A stretch of 15,390 nt of DNA. Source: JADJLQ01 sp964396995. GTDB taxonomy: Bacteria; Bacteroidota; Bacteroidia; Chitinophagales; Saprospiraceae. A program made the translations under genes and the position numbers. Location of the stretch: positions 1-15,390 of the forward strand of contig CAYNIG010000094.1 in the NCBI GenBank assembly GCA_964396995.1. Reading direction: 5' to 3'. Below, in pieces: positions 1-8,377 of this stretch. Below the pieces are notes generated by a model that saw only the letters and a program-made list of their open reading frames with translations, did not search any database and was not told the origin of the DNA. Positions within the stretch are counted from its first letter, which is position 1, and every line of letters starts with the position of its first letter.

Positions 1-92
1 TCCTTCAATAAATCAATAGGCGTCAATATTTTATGATTTCCCCAGCAGGCCCTAATTAAACTGTACCGGAAGAAACCCGGACAAATAAAAAC

Positions 93-2243
93 TTAGTTTA
101 TTATTTTTTTATAAATACTTTCCAGATTGGATTGAAACTGGTCAAAGGCAAATGTCTTTTGTACGAATCGCCTGCCCCGCTCACCCATCTCTATTGCTTC
201 AGCCCGATTTTGTTGCAGCCATTTTATCCAATATAAAACCTGCCTTAGATCTCCTGGGGGGACAAGAAATCCGGTCTGTTTGTCCAACACCAATTCAGGC
301 ATAGCACCCTTATTATATGCTATTACCGGACGACGGGCGGCCATGCCTTCAGCTACAGACCTACCAAAGGATTCTCCTATCAGTGACAGGTTGATTACCA
401 CATCTACCAGAGACAAGGCTTTCGAAGAATCTGAAATATAATCAATAAATTTCAACCTGGGTGGAGATGGGATTTTATCAATATATCTTTTTATTTTTTC
501 AGTATCCGGATTGTAAGGACCAATCAATAAAAACTCAACACCTGGATCATCTGTTGATGCGAGGGCAAGTGCTGCAAAGTCGTAAATGCCTTTCTTGGGA
601 ATATTAGAACTAATCAGACCAATTTTTATTATGCCATCTCCGGAGATAGGCCCGATATCAAATCGATCCATTTCGATTGCATTGTACAGGAAATAGGTAT
701 GGTATCCATTAAATTGCGCCATTGTCTTTTTAGAATTGGCAATAATATAATCGGACTCACTCACCAGCTTTGATATAATATCCTTCGCATTTATTCCCAT
801 TCCCGCAGTCAACACCTCGTCTTCTGCTAATAATTCCCTGGCATGTAATACACTTTTTATACCGGCCCGTCTGGATGCAGCCAGTATATCCGGTATTACG
901 GTGGAATTGACATGTACAACACCAATACCCTCTTTATTGATTAATGAATTAATTTCATTTATGTATTGATTATTATAAGATAATCGGTGATCATGCCATC
1001 CGTAAGGTAAATGATATACAGCATCAACATAACGGGCCAGTTCATTGGTGTATTCCATATTTTCATTGGGTATAAGGCAGGAAATTTTATATCCAAGATG
1101 AAAAAAAGCTTTAGCCAGATCTACAAAACTTCTTTCAGCTCCAAATAATTGCCGGGATGACGAATGAGCGCAGAGTAATATATGTGGTCTGGCTGGTGCA
1201 GGACCTTTGGTGCTTTGATCAAGTTCAAAAATTCGTACATGATCGTCACCAAAATTAGTAACCGCAAGTAACTTTCCATCTTCGCTGAAGTCTATTCCAT
1301 GAGGAAAAGATAAATTTCCACCATAGCTCCCGGTAATTTCTAACGTATTTTGTACCGGATTAAATAAGATTTCGACCACTTTGTCAGCATACTGATTAGT
1401 AATGAATAATTGATATCCTTTTGAGGTTATTGCCGGATGGAAAATGGCCAATTCAAAACTATTGACCAAAAAATTACTATGATTCAATGAGGCAATACTT
1501 TGTTCTTCTATTTTTCCGGAGTTGGAATCGAATTTATGTATGGCTAACCGTCTGTCGGTCACATTATGATCTTCGTATTCAAGGCTCAATGCTTCAGAAT
1601 AGATGATGGCAACATATTTTGAATCACGTGTAAATATGATGTCCTTTGGACGCAAATGTGGATGATTATTATGCAAACAACAAACCTGACTAAACGGGGA
1701 ATTCATATCATATACCTGTACTGAGCCCGGATACTCCAAAGTCGTAAAAGCCAAAAAACGGCAATCTGGAGAAAAGTGTACACCATGACAAGTAAATGCT
1801 GCGGCCAGCCTATCCCGTATCTCCATTACCTCCAATTTTTCTTTATTCAATTCATGTATCGTAATTCCTTTTTGGTCTAAAAGGGAATGGGTTACAGCAA
1901 TCCATTTACCGTTGCCCGATACCATCACCGCATCAGGATATTCAATTTCATTGTTTTTCTGATAAATTAAGGACAGTTGATATTTTGTTTCATGGTCCAG
2001 TTTAATTGTTTCTAATTTATAGATTCGCAGATGATGACCTAATAGATTTACGGTGACCAGGTGTTGGTTTCCGATCCAGGATACCCCCGAGCAGGTAGCC
2101 AAACGTTTCCGACCGCCAACTGAATAAGGTATAAAATCCTCAGGGTGATCTAAAATGCTATTTTCACTTCGATGCGATATAATTTCTTTACCAATACTGG
2201 ATTTTTTAAAAAGCGTGGCGATCGAACTAATATCTGAATTCAT
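93..2243 (-). CDS. Beta-propeller / GT4 glycosyltransferase fusion protein
   Basis: This protein joins two domains that are normally separate. Residues ~30-345 hold about six blade-like repeats of the WD40/YVTN lactonase-like type, each ending in a 'hydrophobic-x-V/I-x-D/E-L' strand; examples are FSPDCRFLAFT and FPHGIDFSEDGKLLAVTNFG. From about residue 354 (HILLCAHSSS) to the end is a GT-B glycosyltransferase of family GT4. It has a glycine/serine-rich first loop, then GLISSNIPKKG, then the E-x7-E donor-binding motif GESFGRSVAEG (Glu624 and Glu632), and then GFLVPPGD. By family it transfers a nucleotide-activated sugar in the cytoplasm. The frame can be extended three codons to a TTG at 2252, but ATG at 2243 (716 residues) is the better start. 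It is the last gene of the minus-strand glycan cluster, 84 bases after the WsaF-like gene. The propeller's role is unknown; it may bind a partner protein or glycan. The GT4 call is strong; the acceptor and sugar are unknown. Confidence 0.88.
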   Translation of the reverse strand: MNSDISSIATLFKKSSIGKEIISHRSENSILDHPEDFIPYSVGGRKRLATCSGVSWIGNQHLVTVNLLGHHLRIYKLETIKLDHETKYQLSLIYQKNNEIEYPDAVMVSGNGKWIAVTHSLLDQKGITIHELNKEKLEVMEIRDRLAAAFTCHGVHFSPDCRFLAFTTLEYPGSVQVYDMNSPFSQVCCLHNNHPHLRPKDIIFTRDSKYVAIIYSEALSLEYEDHNVTDRRLAIHKFDSNSGKIEEQSIASLNHSNFLVNSFELAIFHPAITSKGYQLFITNQYADKVVEILFNPVQNTLEITGSYGGNLSFPHGIDFSEDGKLLAVTNFGDDHVRIFELDQSTKGPAPARPHILLCAHSSSRQLFGAERSFVDLAKAFFHLGYKISCLIPNENMEYTNELARYVDAVYHLPYGWHDHRLSYNNQYINEINSLINKEGIGVVHVNSTVIPDILAASRRAGIKSVLHARELLAEDEVLTAGMGINAKDIISKLVSESDYIIANSKKTMAQFNGYHTYFLYNAIEMDRFDIGPISGDGIIKIGLISSNIPKKGIYDFAALALASTDDPGVEFLLIGPYNPDTEKIKRYIDKIPSPPRLKFIDYISDSSKALSLVDVVINLSLIGESFGRSVAEGMAARRPVIAYNKGAMPELVLDKQTGFLVPPGDLRQVLYWIKWLQQNRAEAIEMGERGRRFVQKTFAFDQFQSNLESIYKKIIN

Positions 2244-2327
2244 AAAAATCAATACTATTTAAAAAATTTGTTTTTTTATTTAGCTAAAGTAAAAAACTAA
2301 TATTCCATTTCATCAAGGAAGTATAGT

Positions 2328-4739
2328 TCATTCCATATTCATTATATTTTTTATGTAATTTTCCAGTTTTTGATCATCCTTTTTCCCATAAATTGATTCA
2401 TCAAAAGATTTATTTCCTTTGGGTAAATCCAGGCTTGATTGCACAAGGTCTAACAGATCATCCCTGACAGGATCAAATGGTATCAGGTTGGAAGATATAG
2501 CTTTTAGGACGGAAGCGCTTCTGTTTTCAAAAATATTAGTGATGGTGGGTATACCCGATGCAGCCGCCTGATAGGCAATTACGCCCGGATGCGCTGAATA
2601 GATAAGTGATATGACCAAATCACAGCCCGATATCAGATCAATGTACTTGTCCTGGGGTAGTTTATTGGATATAAATATTTTATTCTCATTCTGCGTATAA
2701 GAGTATGCTGTAGCTATGGTACCGACCATGTAAATTTCGTAGCCGGTATGCTGATTACAAAATTCAGCCACTGTGCTGTAAATCATAGGAGCGAGATTCC
2801 GGCTTTGAAATGACTCCGGCCGAAAATAGAAAAATAATTTTTTAGATTTTCCTTGGCTTACAGTATAGGGAATGATTTTGGGAGAGGTAATAAAAATATG
2901 CGATTCATTGGATAGTAATTGCTTAGCAGCGAAATATTCTTTAAGTAAAGTAGTGGATATAACCAGGTTTTTCGACTTGGCTACGGCTTGCTCTGCCAGG
3001 ATATAATCCGTACCAAATGGGAAAAAACCGGCTTCGTGTTCCTGGCAGTAATATACTGTTCGATTTAAATCATTGTATATCTGTACTGCTTTATAAAACA
3101 ACCTATGATTAAAGGCAACAATGACATGGGGCTTTAGATAAATTGCTGGAAGTTGGCTAATATGGATTACTTCAATGGTAGATAAATACGCGGTGGCGAT
3201 AGCAGCATCAAAAGTGGGAGAATCTATAGCAATGGTAACCCGGTCAAACAAATTAAAGACAGGCTTAAAATCACGAAAAAATTCACTGTAACCTGCAAAA
3301 AATAAATCTGCCTGAAGATAAGAAAATATTATTAAAAGCCAGGAATCAGCTGACCTCTCCCGGTAACTCAAATCAAATATCTCTTCTCTATAGGGTTTGG
3401 CAAGGCTCGGTGTCAAAAAGCCCTGACCCGTTTGAGGTGATATACCAAACCTGGTTTTTATTTCATTTGTACTCCAGATCCTGCCTTCCGCTTTTCCAAA
3501 CAAACAATAATGAATATATCCTGCCGGATATGCTTTCTGATCAATCAAATGAGCTATATCCTGATGCATTGATTTATAAAAAGCCTCATCAAAATCGATT
3601 TTACCTGGCATTCCCTTACTTAATTTTGTTATTTCTTCAGTAAACTCATTAAGAGTCAGCTGACCATGATAATCTGAATTGAGATATGCATGATAAATTG
3701 CTTTTTCTTTAAATTGGGCATTTTTATGGTTTAAAATTCGGATAGTATGAGAATTGAAGTAATCAGTGAGTTCATTAAAATTCTTTACCTGGATTAATCT
3801 ATTCCGGGTGCTTTTAAGTAAATCTTTTTTACCGATTTTAATCCAATCGAATCCGGCTTTTTCACATGCATGGAAATACATTCTTTCTATTGCATGGGCT
3901 ATCGTTCCGTCTTCCTGTTTGTATTCTTTTGGAAAATCGTCAAAAGTCAATCCGGCATCCAATAATGGTTTCAATGCTTTTGTTCGGGCCCAAAACATAG
4001 ATCCGGATGGAAAGTCAAGATATTGATGTATATCCACCTTGATATTTAATCTTTTAGCTAATTTTTTAGCTATTTTAAAATTATAACCCCATCCCAGGGC
4101 TGGGCGCACAGCTTCAAAGTGTTGACAAGATATTATTCCTATATTTGGATTTTTATTAAAAATTTCAAATACGCTATTTACAACAGATGAGGATCCGAGT
4201 AAGGTTTGCAGAAGGTAAATTCTCCAGCCTTCTAACGAGCTGCCATAAGGCGATATTTTAGAATGAAGATGAAGCACATAATCATACCAATTATGGATTT
4301 CCTTAAATACGATTAGCTTAGGGGCAATATCTCTTCCCCGGTTAGGAGTTATCCTGATTTCAGTTTTTCCTTTTTTCCAATCTTTCAGTGCATTCAAAAT
4401 AAATATTTTCTTTTCGTCAGTATCGGTAGAGATATAGAGATCGAAATTAAATGGGATATTTAAAACATACTGTTTAAATTCATCTATGAGGTGCTCATAA
4501 TACATATGGCAAATGACTGCCAGTTTTGGAGTCCTTTCTGGTATACCGGGATTATATTGTAATGGCACCTCGAGAGCATGATCTGCAAATAAGGGTGAAA
4601 AATGAGGCTGATCAAAAATGGCCAATTTGTTACTTCTTGTTTTTTCGATCAGTTGTCCTGTGGCCGTCCACCAGATGATTTGTGCAGTCTTTCTAGCAAA
4701 TTTTCTAAAACGAGGATATTTATTTTCTATTGAACTCAT
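2328..4739 (-). CDS. RgpF/WsaF-like two-part glycosyltransferase (rhamnan-type)
   Basis: The 803-residue protein has three visible parts. Residues ~70-310 match the rhamnan-synthesis RgpF domain: LAVICHMYY, LYISTDTDEK, the NRGRDIAP motif, YVLHLHSKISP, and FPSGSMFWART followed by QEDGTIAHAIER. Residues ~381-421 form a short helical module (DFDEAFYKSMHQDIA to HYCLFGKAEGR) of a type often found next to glycosyltransferase domains. Residues ~465-800 resemble the WsaF-type GT-B rhamnosyltransferase: a YYCQEHEAGFFPFGTDYILAE stretch near 563-583, FYFRPES, and a donor-site region SLIYSAHPGVIAYQAAASGIP. Enzymes of these families build polyrhamnose or related deoxyhexose chains from dTDP-sugars in the cytoplasm. 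It lies 19 bases after the methyltransferase and is surely co-transcribed with it. No rhamnose-precursor genes (rmlABCD) are in the window, so the sugar is inferred from the family only. The start ATG at 4739 has no in-frame rival nearby. Confidence 0.85.
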   Translation of the reverse strand: MSSIENKYPRFRKFARKTAQIIWWTATGQLIEKTRSNKLAIFDQPHFSPLFADHALEVPLQYNPGIPERTPKLAVICHMYYEHLIDEFKQYVLNIPFNFDLYISTDTDEKKIFILNALKDWKKGKTEIRITPNRGRDIAPKLIVFKEIHNWYDYVLHLHSKISPYGSSLEGWRIYLLQTLLGSSSVVNSVFEIFNKNPNIGIISCQHFEAVRPALGWGYNFKIAKKLAKRLNIKVDIHQYLDFPSGSMFWARTKALKPLLDAGLTFDDFPKEYKQEDGTIAHAIERMYFHACEKAGFDWIKIGKKDLLKSTRNRLIQVKNFNELTDYFNSHTIRILNHKNAQFKEKAIYHAYLNSDYHGQLTLNEFTEEITKLSKGMPGKIDFDEAFYKSMHQDIAHLIDQKAYPAGYIHYCLFGKAEGRIWSTNEIKTRFGISPQTGQGFLTPSLAKPYREEIFDLSYRERSADSWLLIIFSYLQADLFFAGYSEFFRDFKPVFNLFDRVTIAIDSPTFDAAIATAYLSTIEVIHISQLPAIYLKPHVIVAFNHRLFYKAVQIYNDLNRTVYYCQEHEAGFFPFGTDYILAEQAVAKSKNLVISTTLLKEYFAAKQLLSNESHIFITSPKIIPYTVSQGKSKKLFFYFRPESFQSRNLAPMIYSTVAEFCNQHTGYEIYMVGTIATAYSYTQNENKIFISNKLPQDKYIDLISGCDLVISLIYSAHPGVIAYQAAASGIPTITNIFENRSASVLKAISSNLIPFDPVRDDLLDLVQSSLDLPKGNKSFDESIYGKKDDQKLENYIKNIMNME

Positions 4740-4758
4740 GATTGGATATCAGAATCAA

Positions 4759-5568
4759 TTATTTTTTTTTCAGAATCAGGATATCCTGGAAGCTTAAATA
4801 ATCTTGTCTGCCTGACCAATTACCATAATTAATAGATTCTATATCAAAATTATATTTAGCAAAAAGGCCTTTCAGTTTTTCCTCTTCATATCCTACTACT
4901 GCTTCAGGGACTTCGGGATTATCAATGCGGCAATCTTCATAGGTATGTAAAAACTGAAATGTACTTTTTTTGTCCAATATTAACTGATGCACCAATTCAT
5001 TTAAAATAAAAAAAGTAACGAAACATCTTCCACCCGGTTTTGCAGTACGGGCAATCTCTGACAGATAATTTTCCATCTCAGCGGGCAGCATGTGGGTAAA
5101 GACGGAAGTAAGAAAAATAAAATCAAATTCCTGGTTTTTATATGGGAAGGCATAAGACTTGGCAGGATATTTCCCTGTGGAATTATAACAGGAATTAAAA
5201 ACATTGGCCAATTGAAAACGAAATTTAGGATATCGTGGAGTAATGTTTTTTTGAGCCCAGTTGACTAATTCTTTTACTATATCAAACCCTTCATAACTTC
5301 CCTGAGCATTTAAATACGCCGTAAGCGGTAAAGCCATGCGGCCTGATCCGCATCCAATATCCAATACACGGTCATCAGGTCTGAGTTTTCCGAGATCAAT
5401 AAAGTAGGTAAAAAATTCGTTTCCAACTTTTAAATAATCACCCCCGCCAACAAGTTCTACCAGATGCTGCGGTGGCCTATCGATATCAGTAGGGACATTT
5501 GTTTTTTGTGGTCTGTCTCTTTTAAGAAAACGAGCGCTAACTGATTTGACTTGACTAATCAAGGACAT
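4759..5568 (-). CDS. Class I SAM-dependent methyltransferase
   Basis: A 269-residue cytosolic methyltransferase. Motif I, VLDIGCGSG, is at residues 68-76; the acidic residue ending strand 2 is Asp96 in GFDI; motif IV is in EFDFIFLTSVFTHM (147-160); and a post-I region KPGGRCFVTF follows at 177-186. This is the Methyltransf_11/25 arrangement. The first ~45 residues are basic and proline-rich and may be a flexible lead. There is no signal peptide or membrane segment. It is the first gene of the trio methyltransferase - WsaF-like GT - propeller-GT4, and faces away from the DUF5672 gene across a 169-base divergent gap. In polysaccharide loci such enzymes O-methylate a sugar, sometimes as a chain-ending cap; that job is inferred from the neighbours. 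The exact substrate cannot be read from the sequence. Confidence 0.87.
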   Translation of the reverse strand: MSLISQVKSVSARFLKRDRPQKTNVPTDIDRPPQHLVELVGGGDYLKVGNEFFTYFIDLGKLRPDDRVLDIGCGSGRMALPLTAYLNAQGSYEGFDIVKELVNWAQKNITPRYPKFRFQLANVFNSCYNSTGKYPAKSYAFPYKNQEFDFIFLTSVFTHMLPAEMENYLSEIARTAKPGGRCFVTFFILNELVHQLILDKKSTFQFLHTYEDCRIDNPEVPEAVVGYEEEKLKGLFAKYNFDIESINYGNWSGRQDYLSFQDILILKKK

Positions 5569-5737
5569 AGATAAAAGATAAAAAATTTAGAATAAAGGCA
5601 ATACCTGTAAATATAGCTCTTAGTTTTTAAGATTGGAAATAAGATGATAACATAAAAAGGAGAAACTGTTTATCTTCACTCCTCCAATAAAAAGTTATAT
5701 TCGCTTTCGTGAAGTGATAGTGTAATTTAAGAAATTC

Positions 5738-6442
5738 ATGTTTCCCAGCTCTGCCGCTACTACTTATTATCATATGCACAGATACGATCAGATGCCTTGT
5801 CGTAGCCTGCCCTATTTAGACCGGGCTGCTGTGATCATAGAAACAAGGGATATGCCGATACTCCCCTGGACCATCAACAATATAATATTTTTCACTCAAT
5901 GGCCCGTGATAGTATATCATTCTAATTTAAACTCAGATTATCTTAAACAGATACACCTCCTGAAAAGAATTGAAATTTCAGCAGACTTTAGTATAGATTA
6001 TTATAATGAACTTTTGGTATCGCGTACATTTTGGCAATCCTTACCTTCCTATGTACTGATGTTTCAAACGGATTCTTTTATGCTCAGGTCCGGGATTGAT
6101 TCCTTTAGAAAATACGATTATATAGGCGCCCCATGGACAAGAAAAAATCTGAAATGTTTTTCTATTCCCCGGAATATAGGAAATGGTGGATTTTCATTGC
6201 GCCGAAGAGATAAAATGCTGCAGATCATTGACGCCTGTCCCTACCCAAAGGGGTTGGCAGAAGATATGTATTTTGCTCAGGGTTTTGAAAAAGTAGGCGG
6301 TAAATTACCATCAATATGGGTAAAAAAAAGATTTAGTGTAGAGCATATCTATTACGATCAACCTCTGGGTGTACATGCACCCTGGCTTGCATTCAATGAG
6401 AAAAAACTGAATAGAATTTTCGAGTTACCGGCTTCGAAATGA
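5738..6442 (+). CDS. DUF5672 family protein, putative glycosyltransferase
   Basis: A 234-residue protein that looks like a DUF5672 member. Recognisable blocks are AAVIIETRD (30-38), VLMFQTDSFMLRSG (106-119), YIGAPW (128-133), GNGGFSLRRRDKM (148-160), EDMYFAQGFEK (175-185) and GVHAPW near 211. The aspartate in QTDS, the glycine-rich GNGGFSLR and the following ED resemble donor-site and base positions of GT-A-like enzymes, so a glycosyltransferase activity is likely but unproven. There is no signal peptide or transmembrane segment. It is the only plus-strand gene in the polysaccharide locus, lying between the ATPase gene (convergent, 59 bases) and the methyltransferase gene (divergent). A second in-frame ATG at 5774 is possible; the first conserved block begins well after both, so homology cannot decide. 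The gap upstream holds no clear Bacteroidota promoter match. Confidence 0.82.
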   Translation: MFPSSAATTYYHMHRYDQMPCRSLPYLDRAAVIIETRDMPILPWTINNIIFFTQWPVIVYHSNLNSDYLKQIHLLKRIEISADFSIDYYNELLVSRTFWQSLPSYVLMFQTDSFMLRSGIDSFRKYDYIGAPWTRKNLKCFSIPRNIGNGGFSLRRRDKMLQIIDACPYPKGLAEDMYFAQGFEKVGGKLPSIWVKKRFSVEHIYYDQPLGVHAPWLAFNEKKLNRIFELPASK

Positions 6443-6501
6443 TTTTGCACAAACCAAAAGGCTGTTCTGCAGTTACCTGCTAAGCCTGGTTGAATTTTCA
6501 T

Positions 6502-7296
6502 TTATTTCAAATCTAAAGTATAGGCTTTGATCACTTCTTGTATCGATCCATTGGCATGAATTTTTCCGTTTTTAAGATAGATGCCATGGGTACACATGCG
6601 TTGTACCGTAGCCAGAGCATGACTTACGTATATGATAGTACGCCCCTGATCACGACAGATCTGTTCCATTTTTTTTAAACATTTTTCCTGGAACTCAATA
6701 TCCCCTACGGATAATACTTCATCTAAAATAAGTATATCTGTTTCGAGATGAGCAGCCACAGAAAAGGCAAGCCGTATATACATGCCTGAGCTATACCTTT
6801 TCACCGGAGTATCAATGTGTCGCTCTACTCCGGAAAATTCAATGATTTCACTTAATCTGGAATTCACTTCCTTCCGGGTCATACCCAAAATGGCACCATT
6901 CATATAGATATTTTCCTTACCGGTAAGCTCGGGATGAAAGCCGGTACCTACTTCCAGTAAACCCGCCACCCGGCCATTGATTTTTATTTCACCTTTGGTA
7001 GGATTGGTAATGCGGGATAATAATTTGAGCAAGGTACTTTTGCCCGCACCATTTTTTCCAATTATTCCCAGTGACTCCCCTTTTTTTACTTCGAATGTAA
7101 TATCGTTTAAAGACCAGATGTAATCAGGATCAGAGCTATGGCCTTCTTTGCTTTCGGAAACTTTTACAAATGGATCCTCCAATCCGCGTAACCTATACCA
7201 CCAACGATTGAGATCACCATGCAGAGTTTGAGTACCCACGGTACCGAGGTGATATAATTTTGAAATATTCTGAACCTGAATGGCTATCTGAGACAT
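6502..7296 (-). CDS. Polysaccharide ABC exporter ATP-binding protein, Wzt/TagH-like
   Basis: The nucleotide-binding subunit of an ABC-2 type glycan exporter. Walker A is GKNGAGKST (80-88), the signature loop is YSSGM (168-172), Walker B is ILILDE (188-193), and the H-loop is VSHAL with His226. An extended N-terminal segment (residues ~20-65, with RWWYRLRGLEDPF) precedes the usual WSLNDITFEV start, as is typical of the Wzt/TagH subfamily. At 264 residues it stops right after the ATPase core, so it has no C-terminal carbohydrate-binding (Wzt-C) domain. In Wzm-Wzt systems that domain reads the chain-end modification before export; its absence suggests export is not gated that way, or that another protein does the reading. 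The gene follows the permease gene by 27 bases in the same direction, the expected two-gene exporter operon. Confidence 0.93.
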   Translation of the reverse strand: MSQIAIQVQNISKLYHLGTVGTQTLHGDLNRWWYRLRGLEDPFVKVSESKEGHSSDPDYIWSLNDITFEVKKGESLGIIGKNGAGKSTLLKLLSRITNPTKGEIKINGRVAGLLEVGTGFHPELTGKENIYMNGAILGMTRKEVNSRLSEIIEFSGVERHIDTPVKRYSSGMYIRLAFSVAAHLETDILILDEVLSVGDIEFQEKCLKKMEQICRDQGRTIIYVSHALATVQRMCTHGIYLKNGKIHANGSIQEVIKAYTLDLK

Positions 7297-7323
7297 GGAA
7301 TAAACCGGAAATGGATTTTTTTA

Positions 7324-8181
7324 TTATATATTATCAATAAAATGTTTTTCAGTTTTATTAAATATGATAATACCAATCACCAATGTAATCAACGTAAAAA
7401 ATGAAGAATACAGCAGATCATACCAATTCAAAGTACCCGTGCCAAAAATAGAATATCGGAAAGTTTCGATAATAGCCGACATGGGATTCAGTCTGATGAT
7501 GTGGTACAATTTAGAATAATAAAATTGGGAAATGGGGTACAGCACCGGTGTGACCCACATGGCCAATTGTATTCCAAAACTGACCAGATGTTTGAGGTCC
7601 CGGTATTTGGTAGTCAATGAAGAAACTATAATACCCAGGCTCATACTCAGGATACATACGAGAAACAAAAGATATGGAAATAAAATCAAAGTGAATTTTA
7701 ATTGCAGGTTTGCCCCTTGGTATATAAAATAAACATAAGTAAAGATCAATAACAAAAACTGAAAAAACAAAGCTAATAAACCGGATATCGTGGTGGCGAT
7801 GGGCACGGTAAGCCTGGGAAAATACACTTTACCAAATAAGCCCGCATTGAGATAAAATGTTTCCGAATTTTTAATGAGGTTGACTGAGAAATAATTCCAT
7901 AGCAGTAAACCACTCATGTAAAACAACATCTTAGGTTGACCTTCAGATGACATCTGTGGCACTCTTTTGAATATAATGGCATATATGATGGTGGTAATCA
8001 AGGGTTGAATGATGTACCATATGGGACCCAAAATGGTCTGCTTATATACCGCTGTAAAATCCCGGAGCACAAACATCCGTATCAGATCTTTGTATCGCCA
8101 GAGCTCCTTTAAATTCAAATCCAGCAAAGGAGTCTTAGACCGAATGATTAATGACCAGCTTTGTTTCGCATTTTCATCCAT
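7324..8181 (-). CDS. Polysaccharide ABC exporter permease, Wzm-like (ABC-2 type)
   Basis: A 285-residue inner-membrane protein of the ABC-2 transporter family. It begins with a cytoplasmic segment containing ELWRYKDLIRMFVLRDFTAVYKQTILGPIW, the coupling region typical of O-antigen, capsule and teichoic-acid exporters. About six hydrophobic segments follow, at roughly 51-71, 86-104, 127-154, 162-189, 199-217 and 255-274. The conserved stretch KYRDLKHLV lies at 192-200 and TPVLYPI at 211-217, followed by LNPMSAIIETFRYSIFG at 231-247. The protein should pair with the ATPase encoded directly downstream to move a lipid-linked or growing glycan across the inner membrane. It is the first gene of this pair; its 5' side is the 578-base repeat-bearing gap. 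No promoter could be assigned with confidence. Confidence 0.92.
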   Translation of the reverse strand: MDENAKQSWSLIIRSKTPLLDLNLKELWRYKDLIRMFVLRDFTAVYKQTILGPIWYIIQPLITTIIYAIIFKRVPQMSSEGQPKMLFYMSGLLLWNYFSVNLIKNSETFYLNAGLFGKVYFPRLTVPIATTISGLLALFFQFLLLIFTYVYFIYQGANLQLKFTLILFPYLLFLVCILSMSLGIIVSSLTTKYRDLKHLVSFGIQLAMWVTPVLYPISQFYYSKLYHIIRLNPMSAIIETFRYSIFGTGTLNWYDLLYSSFFTLITLVIGIIIFNKTEKHFIDNI

Positions 8182-8377
8182 GCACCTGAATTTGGATATT
8201 GGGGTGAATTCCGTAAAAATAGTAATTATTCATCATCACCCGCGGATAAGATTAAAAACGGTGTATGACCAATTGCGGATTTAAACAGCCAGTGCAATCA
8301 AATTTCTATAATTGACCATAAGTCAGTTCGTCCAGTTTGGTTTTTGATGGTAGTGGTCTTATTATCACCATATTTAA

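Noticed and set aside
62..83. Hairpin tgt-a-ccgg / ccgg-aca as terminator of the minus-strand glycan cluster
   Set aside because: The stem is short with a bulge and only a weak T-rich stretch follows; too close to the window edge to judge what lies beyond.
3766..4026. Plus-strand open frame of 86 codons
   Set aside because: It lies wholly inside the well-supported RgpF/WsaF-like gene on the other strand, and its translation has no recognisable family features.
6452..6491. Imperfect inverted repeat (aacca-aaa-ggct / agcctggtt) between convergent genes
   Set aside because: The position suits a two-way terminator, but the stem needs a 3-base bulge and there is no clear T-tract.
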